A program made the translations under genes and the position numbers. Of a DNA stretch of 64,000 nucleotides, positions 12,601-27,600 are shown piece after piece. Positions within the stretch are counted from its first letter, which is position 1; each line of letters opens with the position of its first letter. Source of the DNA: Oscillospiraceae bacterium (GTDB lineage Bacteria; Bacillota; Clostridia; UBA1381); the NCBI GenBank assembly GCA_022509025.1, contig JAFLUB010000003.1, positions 1 to 64,000 on the forward strand, given 5' to 3'. A model generated the notes under the pieces. It ran no database searches and had not been told where the DNA came from. It saw only the letters and a program-made list of their open reading frames with translations.

Positions 12601-15600
12601 GCAACTGTCGGGTCATACGGCTTCGGAGCATACTCTTCTGTATTGAACAGAACGATTGACGGAGCATCTTTACGGATACCGTATCTGTAGACAAGAACTT
12701 TATGACCGTCTTCTTCTTCGATTACAGGATCCGTGAGTTTAACCATCTCTCTCTCGCTTGCGCCGACAAAGAGGTCGATATCCTCGTTTATGTTCATGTA
12801 CTTCTGACCAACCAGGAGATTATATGTCTTAGTTGTTCCAATCTTATCACTCAGGGTCGGATTCGTGCCGGTTACAGCATTATTTGCAACGCCGACCTGA
12901 ATCTTAACCATTGTGAACATACCGTCCTCGGTTACTAACGGAAGAGCAGATAATGTTGTATTATCTATCGGAGTCCATCCGCCGCTTCCATTTACGTCGT
13001 TATCCCAGACGATATTTTCATTATCAATGTTATAGTCCTGAGCTATAGTATTGAATTCTTCGAGGTCTTCATCGTACTTCTCTGAGCTGATATAGCCTAT
13101 TCTTACATAGCCCTCTGCAGCCTTTGAAACCGCATGAACCAAAGCCTTTGCATCCTTTTCCGGATCAAGACGTACGATATATGCGTTTCTTTCTTCATCA
13201 AATGTTGCCGCAGTAAATTCTTCGTCATTTTCTTCCTTAGCCGCTACTGTTTCGAGGTCAAGGTCGATTACGCTGATATTTACAACATATGTCGCAATCT
13301 GGCCTGATGCTGCAGACGGCTTAACCATTATGGTTGCTGTCTTTGTATCCGGAGTGATTGCAAAATGTTCATATGTGTTAATATGCTGTGTATAATCATT
13401 ATCCTCAATTTTAACATTTGCAAGCAAGGTGTTTGCGGTTGCAGTAAGGTCGATTTCTGTTATATCTTCCGATAACCAGAGTCTATAAGTTCCGTTATCG
13501 TCCTTATCAACATTTATAACCTTAGTGCTTCCATCGTCCTCATATGCAGCTGTCAGTGAAAGAAGTGTCGCGTCGTTACTCTGCTTATAGATGTACAGAT
13601 ATGAAACAGCGTATGTTTCAAGGTCTGCCGCCTTTGTCTTAATCTTATAAACAGTCAGTTCCTCGCCTCTGAGAAGCTCATTCTTCTTCTCCCACTTGTA
13701 TGTGTTAACACTTTCTGACGGATTAGCAATATCATCTGTCTGTACTGAGATTATCTGTCCGGCATTTACAAGTGAAAGCTCGTCATTAGCTTCGATAGAA
13801 ATGTCTACAAGTGTCTGGTTTGTGAACGGAACATTGCCCGGATTATCCAGCTTAACTGTGTAAACAGGAACTGCGCCCGCGTTTTCGTCTACAACTGTCA
13901 TTACAGGTGACGGAGTATATACATGGTCACCGTATGTAACGGTTACTCCGCCTTCCTTGAGAGAGTCGTCAATACTCTTTCTTGTCAGATGCAGTATGAA
14001 GTTTCCTGTAGCATTTGCACGTGATGTTACAGTTATCGGAATATAGAAGTCTTTTATTCCCGTATCCAAACGATAAGAACTGTTACTCTCAGGACTTAAC
14101 TCATGGATATAAGTATTATTTGCCTTATTCGCAATGCTTACTGTTGACTCTTTATTTATAGCCTCAGCCTTTATTGCGATATACGTCAGGCTCTTGCTTA
14201 TTACATAGGTATAAACATTGTCTTCTATATCGTTAACATTGGTATATCCTTCGCCTATAAGCTCACCTTCGACAATTGTCAGCGGATCTACAGCAACATA
14301 CTTAAGTCCTGTATAATACTGAGCCGGCTTTAATGTCAAAGTATAGTCAACTGCAGACTTACCGTTGAAGTTCTCAACATGGATTGTGTATGTTGTGATT
14401 TCACCCGGATTCAGCGGAAGCTCTTCGTTAACCCATGAAGTGCCAACAAATGGTTTTCCATCTTCGTCAGTCCATGAAGCACTTTCAAGAGTTCCTTCTA
14501 TTTCTTCTCCGTCAACGTTAAATACTGTGACTTTACCTGATTTAGGCGTTAATACCATGTGAGCTGATTCATCATTTGCGCCTACTTCTACAATGTATGT
14601 GTCGTTAACACGTGTAATTATTTCCTCTTCGCCATCAGCATCTATTCTGGCAACTCTCACAAGTGAAGCAATCGTCGGTTCCTTGATTATTACAAGGTGA
14701 TGTATCTGCTTCTTGCTTCCGCTTGATGATTCGATTGTGAACGGAATTGTTGTTCTGTCATCATACAGATTAATGATGTTACCCTCAAATATACCTGTAT
14801 ATGTACCGCCGGCACCTGTGTGCGTACCCTGGTCAAGTATAATAGATGCGTTCAGGTCTTGCGCCTCAATATAAATCTTAGCGCTGTTCTTTGTATCCTT
14901 GATGTATACGATATGCTCGCAATCAGGGTCAACCTCTTCCGCAAGCAGAGCTATGTCTGCTGACATTAACGAGAATGTCTCGGTGTCATGCTTCATTACC
15001 TGAAGTGACGGCGGGAGACCCGGTTCGCCATACCATATTTCATCGAAGTCCCAATCTACATATACATTATAGAATGTATTCATGTCGTTCAGGTCGGAGT
15101 CAGAATGTGTTCCGTTGCTGTTAGTGCCAAGTATTGAATTGTTGTTTGCTACGAACAGCTTACCCATAATAGCATGTGAGTGAGAAACTGTTCCTTCGCT
15201 GTCTATAGCAATGGATGCTGACGTCCATGATGAACCTGACAATGATGCTTTAGTGTATACGTAGCTTATTCTACCGTTATTCTTAGTAGCAATACCTGCT
15301 GATGAATTTATACCTGCAAGTGACGTTGAGCGTATGTAAGAATTGTCGATCGAGCCGTTGTTTACATTTACAAAGCCCGCTACATTATTACCTGCAACTT
15401 TACCGTCTGATACTGCTACCTGTGAAATTGTACCGTTGTTTATACCTGCGATTACAGCCGCGTTTGATACAGTGTTTGTACCAATTACGTACGGTGTAAC
15501 TGCAAGGTTCTTAATTGTACCGTTGTTTACTGCGAACAGTGCAGAGTAGTCCTCACCGTCTACAGTCTTAGCTGATGATATAAGCACGTCTGAAACAGTG

Positions 15601-18600
15601 TAGCCGTTACCGTCAAGTGAACCTGTGAACGGTGTTTCTTCACTGCCTATCGGGTCAAGCTCAATATAGTCTGAACCAACCATGAATGAAATATCATTCA
15701 TGAGAACATAGTGCTTCTTGAGACTTTCTGCGTCATTTCCGATACTCTTAAGACCTACAGCAGATCTGATTTCAATCGGACGTAATGCGCTACCGTCAGG
15801 TATATCAAGACCTGAGACATTCGAGTCTGCACTCTGAGATCTGAATGTCGGGTACTGACCTGCATAGATAATCCATACGTTATCGAAATCCCAATCAACG
15901 AATGTTGACTGCTGTTCAAGTCTTTCAGGAAGTACAGCTCTGCTCTCTGTTACGGTTCCGGCGCTGCTTGTTACAGAATTAATCTGATTCGGAATATTTG
16001 TATAAGCACCGCTTACCGTTGCGCCGTCCATATTGGAAACTGTTATACCTGCTGTGTATTTATCATAGCTGAGACCGGACTTTGTTGAAATGTCGCCTAC
16101 GCTGTATACATTTTCAATTGTGCCCTTGTTGAAAGCAGCAATACCGGCAGCATACTGTGCTGAAGTAACCTTCGCCTTATTATACGAATTTACAATTGTA
16201 CCGCTGTTTTCACCTGCAATACCGCCTGCTGCGTATGAAGATGATACGGATCCTGAAGCTACTGCTACCTTACTGATTACACCGCCTTCTTCATTCTTAG
16301 CTGCAACAGCGCCGACATACAGATTCTCCGCGCCGTCAGCGCGAGTAATATTTACATTGCTCAGCTTGAAGTTTTCTATTCTACCCTTGTTAACACCGAA
16401 CAAGCCGTATGTTCCGTTGCTTGATTTAGCGTTAATATCAAGGCTGTAGATAGTCTTTCCGTTACCGTTCAATGAACCTGTGAACGGTGTTTCTTCTGAA
16501 CCGATCGACTCCCATGGATTCTTGAGGAGCATCAGATCGATATCATCTGTCAGGATATAGTTAGCTTCAAGGTTCTTTGAGATTTCCTGAAGCTTTTCAG
16601 CTGTGTCTATCTCGAACGGATATTCCTTACTACCGTCAGGCTCCTCAGGAATAACTACATCTCCGCCTCCGCATTCTGCGTCTGCTGCAACGTATTCATC
16701 CTCTGTGCCTCTTTCGGCAATAACTCTTCTGACACTTGTGTTGTTTCTGGCCTTGACAATTTTGAGTTCGTACTCAGCCTTGCCCCTACCGTTATCAATC
16801 TTAATAGTGAATACATTCTCTTCAACAAGCTCAGAAATATCCTTAGCGTCTATTCTTCCTGTATTGCTTGTATGCATTACAAGCTCATCATCATCTGCAT
16901 TGTCTACGTCATACAGTCTGATAAGATCCATATCAGCCATCGGGCTGCGTGCTACGATTGTAACGTCAGCTATTGAATCCTTAGACGGGATAGCCGCGAG
17001 GTAATTACCGTACTTATCCGGATATACAACAGCATAATCATCCTCTGATTCAGGTCTGATCATAACGTTCGACAAGCTCAGAGTTACATCCTGCTTAATA
17101 AGCTTGATAGTTTCAGATACAGCGTTATCCTTACCGTAAGGATATGAGTAAACGCTGACAGGTACATTTGTTAGTGTGCCTGACGCAAGAGTTATGGTCT
17201 GCGTATCCTCTTTGAGTCTCTTTTCATTGCCGGCAAGCTCTACCATAGCTACTTCGCTTGTTGCAACTACCTTAACATCTGCCGCGGTCGCGTTATACGG
17301 TATATTGTCATAAACGTAGCCTTCGTCAGTCTTCTTAACCTCGTTTCCGTTTACGTATACTTCAAGTATACCCGCGTCGCCCTTTATGATGTAAAGGGTA
17401 TAATCCTTCTGATTACCGCTCGGTGCAGTAACTGTGAAGTTTGCCTTGGTTACATCGCCTGTAAGGTTATAAGATACTCTTAATTTTCCTGTTTCAGGAG
17501 CTCTGTTATCAAGTTCGATAGTCGCGTTTTCATTATCTGTAGTTATTTCAAGAATACCGTTATTAACGAAGCTTCCTGCTCTTACAGCGTATGCATTTGA
17601 TATATCTTCAAGCTTTTCAGCCTCTACGCCATCAAATACTACACTCTTAACATCAGCGTCATCTTCCTCAACGTACTTGATAATAATCGTATGAACAGGG
17701 CTTGAAATCTTGCCGTCATAGCTTGTTACAACGAAGTTGAATACTGTGTCATCCAGGTCGTTAAGCGCAAGGTTTTCAAATATATAACCTGAGCCTATAC
17801 CGCTTACAAGCGGCATATCAAGACCGAAACCTGTCAGTGTAACCTGAGCCATTTTTCCGGAAGGAACGATTGTAAGATCAACCGGGCTGCGCTTATCAAC
17901 GATAGCCGTATAAACATGACTTACATCGTCCTTACCTTCCTCAGGTTCTTGGTTATCTTCAAACTCTCCGCCTTCTACGCCCTCTCCGTTATCTGCGTCT
18001 TCGCCGTCTTCTTCTGCGAACAGAGTGATGCCGCCGTTTACAGAGAACAGGGACAGACCTGAAACTTCATCATCGTCTTCCGGATTCTCTGTCGGGTCTT
18101 CCGGATCAACCGGTATTTCCGGATTCTCAGGATCTTCGCCTTCACCCGGCTCTACTTCGCCGCCTTCAGCTCCGCCGTTGTCTCCTTCTCCTTCGTCGTC
18201 TTCATTACCCTTAGAGTCGGTGACAATTACTGTCTCGTCCGGAATAAGCTTGGTTCTGTTCAGATATACAGTGTCAACACCTACATCTTCATAATCTCTG
18301 TATATGAACAGAGTATAATCATGAGATGCATTGCCCGAAGATGACAGAACTGTAAATTCAAATTCATTTACCGGATTGACATCAGGCTCGTCAAGAAGTC
18401 TTTCAACTTCAAGCTCTCCGTATCCTACGTCATCATTTCCTGTTTCTTCGTTCGGCATAGTAATCTGCGCAATACCGTTCTGCGTATGAATTATAATTGT
18501 CGCAGGGTTCGTGCTTGCCGGATCATCGGTGTATACTGACGGGAGTGTAACCTCGTAAATTGACGGGTTACCGTCACGCTTGGTTGCCGGAACACCGTTT

Positions 18601-21600
18601 ACGGTAACATCTGTAAGATCTGTGTTATCGCTGCTCTTATAGATGCTTACAGTATATGTCTTCTTAGCATTAGGCGTGATTTCGTCATTTACATAGATCT
18701 GTGCATGAAGCTCTACTTCAAATGTTGTCACTTCGCTGTTTGCGTCTATTGTATACGATGCATTCTTCCACTTATAAGTCTGTGGTGCAGGCAATTCTGC
18801 TCCTGCAATCTTAGCAAGCTTAGAATGCTCGTTGTGGGCCAGAATCTCTATTGCTGCCTGTGTAGCTTCTGCGTCTACGCTGAATGTGTAAGTTGTACCA
18901 TTAGAGATTGGTGAGCTGTTAGTATAGTCATCAACCTTTACATATTCAAGCTGTAAGTCGTCAGACATACCTACAAGCTTAATATAGTGATTCTGAGCCG
19001 GAGCCTTTTCATTCTGCGGCTGAACATTAACTCTTAAGTATCTTACGGCACCATTCTTCACGCCGTTCTTGATTCTGTAGTTATATGAGCCGTCCTCTGA
19101 TCTAGCTCTGGTTGTGATATCTCCCTCAACGTCGATTATATTCTCTTCGTTATTAGGAACCTTTACTTCGTGTACTGAAACGATTTCAGCATGCGAATCT
19201 GTAAGCTTAATTTCTATGTCTGATGTATGGTCAGGAACGCTTGCAACATACGGCTCTTCAGTCGTCATGTCAACAACATAATGACCTTCCTTATCCTTTT
19301 CACTGATAATACGCTCTATTGACGTATCCTTTGACTTCTCGCGGAACTCAAGAGTATATGCCTTAACAGCTCCGCTTTCAGCCATTACGTCAATTTCATA
19401 CTGTCCGTCATTTACGTTTGCCTTGAGCGGATTATGCCACTTGTTCTCCACAGTCCAGCCCACATTTTCTGCTGATGTTGTTTCCTCATCCTTGTTGTGC
19501 CACTGTGAATCAGAGTCATAGTAACCAACTCTGAGTGTTGAGCGCTCTGCAGACGTGATTTCAACATCCGGAGTCTCTGTCATTTCGTCAACGAAGATTA
19601 CAAATGTTGTATGCTCTTCGCCGTCTTCATTTGTGACAGTTTCTCTTTCTGCCTCTTCATCTCCGCGTTTAACGCTTATGATACTGTTATCAGCGCTGCG
19701 TCTCATGATACGAAGCGTTCTCATGCTAGGTGCGACAGACATATTCTGCGGCTGGATATAGATTGTGTAATACTTCGCAGTTTCTTCTGTTGTCGCGTCA
19801 CCAAGAGCTATGGTGAACTGCTTCGTGGTTGTTCCCTTATCCACAATGTTCGGAACCGGGTCACCCTGTTTAGTTACAGCAAGCTTTGAATAGCTGTTGG
19901 AAGCAGTTACAACGATTTCTGCAATTTCTGTATCAATTGCTATGCTACCCTCGTAATAACCGCCACCTGCTGATACCCAGTTAGCTGCAACACCGTTTAC
20001 TTCTACTTCGATGTCAGTGTTGGTGCTCTGCGGTCTGACAATCAGTCTGTATGTCTTACGGAATGTTGAATCTGTCTTTGCAAGCTCTACCTCGTAAATG
20101 AACGGATTCTCTTCAGTAAGCTCGGACAGGTTGCCTATAGACAGCTGGTGCAGAGCCTTAGGTGTATACGGTGGTGTTGTTATAAGTTCTGAATTGAGCG
20201 CATCTATTACGCGTCTGATCTCAGCGATATTACTGTTGCTGCTTATTGCTCTCAGCATTACGTCTGCGCTCAGAGCAGTATTCGGAACATAGATTATATA
20301 ATCATCGCTGTTCTCTTCCTTAGTAATCTTCTCGCTCGGCAGTAATGTTACATCCAGCTCAAGATTCATATCTGTCGGAGTAACGATTACATAATACGTC
20401 TTCTCATTGCCGCTCTCTGCGCGTGTTACTACAGGGATCAGGAATGAGTCGTTTCCGCTGCCGCTTTTGATGGACTGATAATTCAGATCACTAAGAGTCT
20501 TATTAGTGAATGTCTTTCTCGCAACACCTGCGATAGTGCTGACATTTTCGTCATAGTCTGAACCCTCGCCAATGCTTGCTATACGAGCATTTACATCATC
20601 AAGCTCGAATTCAAGCACAAATGTCATAGATTCCTCAGACGGAATGTATACATGATATGCTTCAGCGTTATTCTTTTCGGTGATAACATCGTCAGCCGTA
20701 TCATCTGTATAGCTGATATTATTATCGTCCGGATTAGCTGTTACAGACTTGAGGTCTGCATTCTGGCTCATTCTGTAGATGTACAGCTTATATGTAGCCT
20801 TCAGATCATCATTGCCATCCTGTGAAACTTCAATCGTGAATTCTGTCGTATTGCTGATAATGATCTCGTTAAGCGATGCAGGCTTGAGGTTAGCCGGACC
20901 GACTACACTTGTTTCCGTCATGTTATCTGCCGCTTCACCGTTAATACCCGTAATTCTTACAAGGTATCTGTCAATTACAGGTGTAGCGAGGATATCAGCC
21001 TTTTCAGCTTCACCGTTAATAGAATACGTGTATGAGCCGTCATCATTTTTAACTATAAGCTCATCATACTTCTTACTGTCATTTTCAGTATATTCTCTTA
21101 CTTCAAGCTTCAGTCCGTAGTCACCGCTGAGACGCTTCAGGACAAGTATATTCTCATATACAGGCTCTCCGTCCTCTGACTGATATAACTTGAACGGAAC
21201 TTCAAACCTATCCTCATTTGTCGGCAGGTTATTTACAATCAGCTCCGCATGACCGTCAGCTGTGATTTCTCCGTCAGCTATCTGTACATAGGTGCTTCTG
21301 CTCAGAGCAGTTACTCCTACGAGAACTTCCGTTGCATCAGGCAGAACATTATAGTATGTATAATATTCTCCTTCAGGTCCTTCATTTGTAGGCTCGTTTG
21401 CTTTTTCTTCATTTACCGTAACTTCCTTTATGGCAGGAGCAGCTTCGTCACCTACAAGTTTTATTGTGTAAACCTCAGATTTCTCTTTATCCTGTGATAC
21501 AACCTTAATATATCTGAAGTCATCGTCTGTCTGAACATCAATGCCTGAAACAGGTTGTGATACGAAGCCTGTGTATGGTGTCGTTGCTGTCGTTGCCGCA

Positions 21601-24600
21601 GCATCTGTTTCAAGAATATCTGTCAGTGTAGCCTGTTCGTCTACAGCCTTAACTGTGAACTCAGCATAATCCATTGTTTCAGGAACATTGACAGTCCACA
21701 ATGTCTTGTCTTCCTCATCCTGAACAGCGTAGTATGAACCAACCTTGATATATTCAATCTCGATGTTATCACTGCTGTCTCTGATGATAAGAGTATAGTC
21801 CTGAGTGGTGAAACCGTCAGCAGCCATAACTGTTACAAGATATCTGTTGACAGGCTGATCATGCAGTACAACTGCGTCATTCTCCCAGATATGCTTAGCC
21901 CATTCTTCCGGTGTTTCTGGTTCTTCAGGCTCTGTCGGCTCTTCAGGCTCTGTCGGTGTTTCTGAGCCCGGAGTATCTTCGCCATTTTCGTCTTCGACTG
22001 TCTGACCTTCATTATCATTCTGGTCTTCCTGATCCTCAGGAACTTCAGGAGTTTCAGGTGTCTCTGAAGCCTTTACGCCAGGATATACTACGTCTCCAAC
22101 CTCATTGTTATTTCCTGAGTTTATCTTATGGACGGTTATGGTCGCATTTGGATCCACAGATTTCAGAAGAACCATAGCCGATGTAGCATCCTTAACCTTA
22201 CCTGCCTCAAAGTAGGTGTAGGTTCCGGTTGCGTCTTCATCTTTTACTTCTCTCTTTGGCACTTCGCCAACACCAACCTCAACAAGTTCAAGGTCAGTGT
22301 TTATTGATACCTTGTTTATAACAAGAGTATAATCCTTAACTGTGCCGTCCTTTGCCTTAACCTGAATAGCTGCCGTTGTCTTAACATCCGGAAGCGGAAC
22401 GTTAACGCGTCTTACTGCGCCTGTTTCATCATCTATCGCGTCATATGAACCGTTGATGTGTACATACTGAACCATCGGAGTTGCCGGTGTCGCGATAATG
22501 TCTGTTGTTGAAATAGTGTCAGGAACATTAATCTCATATGTGTTCTCAGCCGTTGTGCTGACATCAGCTTCTCTTATTATTCCGTTAACTGTAATTTCTA
22601 CCTTCTTCAGGTCTGCGTTACTTGTAACAGACAGTACACGAACATAATATGTATCAATAGTTGTTCCGTCTTCTGACTTCACATATACAGGTATCTTAGC
22701 GTCATCTGCATTAGCAAATCCGTTAATATCTACAGTTTCAGATGTATCGTTTGTCTCGCTGAACGTGATACCTTCCTTGCCAAGATAGTAAGCAGGATTA
22801 TATGATGCTTCAATCGCAACTGTCGCATGATCGTCTGTAGCCTTTACGCGGAGCGGAAGAATAGTTCTGTCGTCTTCTACGTATACGAAGTAGTCGCCTG
22901 CTTCGTCCTTTTCAAGGTTATACTCTTCGTCCTCAAGCTCTATTGCTCTGATGAACTCAATTGCCGCATCATTCATTGTTCTGCGGATGATAAGCGGATA
23001 TTCAGCAGATGTCTTTCCATCCTCTGCAGTAACGCGTATTGTCAGTTCTATCGGAGTATCCATAAGTGACTCTTCAAGAACAACCTCTCTGTATGCAACG
23101 TAATCTGCAACCTCGAGAACTTCATCATCAAGAACTTCGCCATCAGCGTAGATTATAACTGTTGCAGCCACATCATCAGCCTCTGCGCGGATATTTATTC
23201 TCTTGCTTTCAATTGTTTCGCCTTCAGGCGCTTCCGCCTTCTGTTCTGCTGTTACGATATCCGACTTGTCAATGCCGAGATAGTAGTATACATGGCCGTC
23301 GCTGTCCTTCATCTTCTTAACCATGCCTGTATAGTCATTGCCTGTTTCGTCAGTCTCTGTTGCCTCTGCGTCTACGCTGAACAGGTCAACATTGATTGAA
23401 GCGTATACTATATTCAGAGCCGGTGTGTTCATTTCAGGAACAATACCGTCAACTGCCTTAACATAGATTGTAGCCTGTGTTCCGCCGTTCTCTATAGGAT
23501 CTATATCTTTCAGAGTCAGCTTAACTATACCGCCCTGTGTCGGATCTTCCGCATCAATCGCGGTCGGCGTTACAAAGTCGGTTATTGCCGGTACAGCAGC
23601 TCCCGCTTTTGTTATCGCAACATTTGAGCGTGCGTCAGCCGTTGTCACGTAAACTACGATACCTTCTTCAGCGCCGCCTGCCGGATATATAGCCTGACCT
23701 GAGTATGAGTTAAGTGCCGTGTTATACTCTGTCTCAACCTTATACTCTGTCAAAGCAACCTCTATGATACCTGTTGTATCAGGAAGCTTATACAGATTAA
23801 CCTTGAAGGTTTCCTCTGTGCCGTCTTCAGACTGTACATGGATATACGCAACTGCCGGAGCAGGCTCTGCAGCCTTGTAATTCTTTTCGTCATAGTATGT
23901 CGCGCCGGTCTTCAGTGAGAATTCCGGATTATCTGAAATTGTTATCTTCATGGTCTTATCCGTAGATATGTCAGAACCATTGATAACTCTGCCTTCTGCT
24001 CTCAACAGCTGAGTTGTGTTATCACTGTCGTCTGTTGAAGCAGGTAATGTGTACTCATATTCGCCGTAAGCATTCTGGTAAATCTCTTCACCGCCGAATG
24101 TTACGCCTATTGACACGTTAGCTGACATTCTGACAATGTCAAGCTGATACAGCATCTGAGGATATTTAGCGTTTGCAGGAGTTACAACAATATACTGAGT
24201 TGTTGTGGTTCCTACAAGAATCTTATCCTTTGTTGCTATATACGCGTCGAATGAGTTATTATTCTTTGATGTAATCCTAGCGTCATTTTCAGTATCTTCG
24301 ATACCAACTCGCGCGTTGATATTATTTGCTGTAGCTGTTACTCTGACATTGCTTACATCGTTCTTAACCTTAGCGATATATCTGTTGTTCTTAGCATCAT
24401 ATTCAACAGAATATGCGTCTTCAACAGTTATATCCACACCGGTTCCCTCAAGCTTATTAACCTCGAGAGATTTGAGGGTTGCGTCAGCAGCAGAGCTGTA
24501 GATACGTAATGTGTATTCTCTTACTTCACCTGTTGCTGTTTCATCTTCTTTATTTTCCGCCGCAAGAATTACTCTGAACGGAACATCCATGTAACCCTTA

Positions 24601-27600
24601 TCAGGATCAAGATCAACATCAACTGTCTCTACTGATCTGTACAGTTTAACCTCTGTTTCATCAATTTGTACGCTTGCCTCAGGAAGTGATGTTGCAACCG
24701 TTACTTCTACTGTCTCAGTATCTTCTGGAACTGACCATACATACATCAACTGTCCCTCAACAACTACAGGTGACAATTTACCGCTGTTATCTACAGATAC
24801 ATATGGATCTGAATCCTCGTCAACCTTATAGATTGTCAATGTATACGGAGCGCCGATAATACCGTCAGCTTCAAGATGAATCTTCACCTTATCTGAAGGC
24901 TCGTTATTATCGAGAGCGAAGTCATTGTATGTGAAGTTATCGTGATTCTCGTCTGTTACCAGTAATGCATTCAGAACTGAGTACGGATCATATGTAACGA
25001 ATAGCTCATCCAATCCATCCGACTCGCTTGGCTTCATCTTCGGTGTTGTTATGATATTCACCTGTTCAACAGCTGCATCGCTGATATTTGCAGGGATTAT
25101 TACCGAATAGCTCTGCGGATCATTATCACTTACAATAGCAGGATACTTAGTTCCTTCTACCTCTACATCAATCTTATCAATCATAGTTGCGGCAGACTGT
25201 CTGTAGATAGTGAGAGCGTGGTCTTTTCCGCTATTTCTATCGCCATACTGAGCCGTTACATTAATAGGAACAATTATTGATGTAACACCTGCCGGGAATG
25301 TTACCTTCTGTACATCATAATGTACTTCATGCTTATCCGCATCTGCGTGGTCGCTGTTTACAGTCTGCTGATTAATTCTGATCTTGCCTGAAATTACAGC
25401 TTCACCGTAAATGTATACATCTTTTGCCTTTAATGTGCCGGTTGCCTTGTCTATATCATCTTCAGTATCGGTTATAACAGCATAGTAGTTACCTGTTGAA
25501 CCTATCTGAATCGCGTCTATTACATATTCTGACTCTGACTCAGCCATAGCCTTATGATTAGCGCTCTGAGCGTAATCAATATTCTCCTCAGCATCAGGAT
25601 CATCCTGACCGACTCTGAGAATCTTCAGAGTTGTATCATTCGAATATCTTGTTGAGCGAGCCTTGTATACTCCGTAATAAGGCTTAACTTCATTCAGATT
25701 ATTCGAGAATGCGAAGTAATAGTTGTCATACAGCGTACCTATAGGAACATCAGTAAATTCATAGTAACCTATAAATTTCGGATCTGTGTCACCTAAGTTA
25801 TCTGCTGTCAACAGCTTTCCTTTTATAGCTCTGTATCCGTCAGGTATATCATCTTCATCAGAATCGTCACCTGCTCCCGGTTCGTTACCTTCTTCAGAAC
25901 CGTCACCTGTTTCAGGTTCGTTACCGTCACCCAGCTCATCGCCTTCTGCTTCGAATAAGCCGACATTTTCTGATTCGTCGCCACCTGTTTCAGGTGTGTC
26001 GCCGCCTTCTACTTCAGGTGTATCATTATCTCCGGTTTCAGGCGCACCGCCTTCTTCGGACTTATCGCTTTCACCCGGTACAAGGATATTGCCTTTTGAG
26101 TCAACATTCTTGTTGTCGTTTATTCTTATCAGCTTAATTTCGTCCACATCAACCAAGCTCTTAACGCGTATTGTTACTGTATCCGCGTCAGGAACTGATG
26201 TCTTAACGAGTCCGGCATTGATACCCTTATACGGATTCTTGAACTGGTATAATTCGGTATCAAGCTGAGTTATTATCTTACTGTATTCGTCCTCTTCAAG
26301 ATAACCCGCGTCTATTGCCTGTCTCAGAACTACAGGGTCAAGCTGTGAGTAATCGAAGAATATCTTATCGAGGTGCATATCTCCCGGTTCTACAACCTGG
26401 ATAAATGCTTTCTGCTGTGTGCCTGTCTTTGTATCAGTTACATACAGCGTTGCTGTACCTGTTCTTGAATGTGAGCTTACTACACCGTTAGCATCAACTG
26501 TTACGATAGCGCCCTTGATAATCGGAGGAATACCTTCATCGTCAAGCTCCTCGATTGCAGGGATTTCCCATTCGTATGTATCGTTCATTGTTGCGTTATC
26601 ATAGATGAGGTTAAATCTGTTGAATGTAACTTTCATCTGCTGAGTATTGTTACCAATATTCAGAATAACGCTTTCAGGTGTAAGCTTCATATCTCTGCCT
26701 GATACAAGCTCAGATTCATATTTATTTGCATCCTCAGGATTCTCTGATTTATCCTGACCGTTATGTGCAGGATCCTCTCCGGCATAGCTGTTACCGAGCT
26801 GGCCATAGAGGTTCTTACCGAAGCTCCATGCGAAGCCGTCGTCAAGAACTACATACGATGCTGTGCCGCCTGCTGCAACACCTATAGACTGATACTCATT
26901 GCTCTTGTCAATGTTTGCCTTAGTCGGTGCAGCCACAGTGCCGCTTACACCTTCACCGAGACCGAGACGACCTTCAGCCGCGTTACCCCATGTGTAAACG
27001 CTGCCGTCAGCAGTGAGAGCAATGTTATGCTCAGAACCTGCAGATGCGGTTACAACATAGTTTCCGCCGTCAAATGTGTCTGCATAAGCCCAACCGCTGC
27101 CGCTATGACCAAGCTGGTTGTAATTATTTCCGCCGCTTGTTACGAGACTTCCGTCATTCAGGAGAGCCACAGTATGTGAGCCTCCGTCGTACGTTCTTAT
27201 AACCTTACCGTTAAAGTTGCCCATGTCAACCTTAACAGGCTTACCGTACGTACCATTTCCTGAACTGTTGATCTGACCTGACGCGTTAGAGCCCCAAGCC
27301 CAGACTGTTCCGTCATAACGTACAGCTCTGGATGTGTTGCCGCCTGCACTGATGCTTATTGCTTTATTAATTCCGTCTATAACTACCGGTATTCTCGACT
27401 TGTTATCGCCAAGGCTTGCACCAAGCTGATTGCTTGTGTTATCACCGAATCCGTATACGAAGCCGTCCTCGCTGAGAAGCAATGCATGATTGTCGCCTGC
27501 TGCGATTGCCTTGATTACAGGGAGACCTGATACCAATGTCGGTGTCTGTACGAATTCGTTTACAGAATTTGTACCGAGCTGACCAACATTATTTCTGCCC

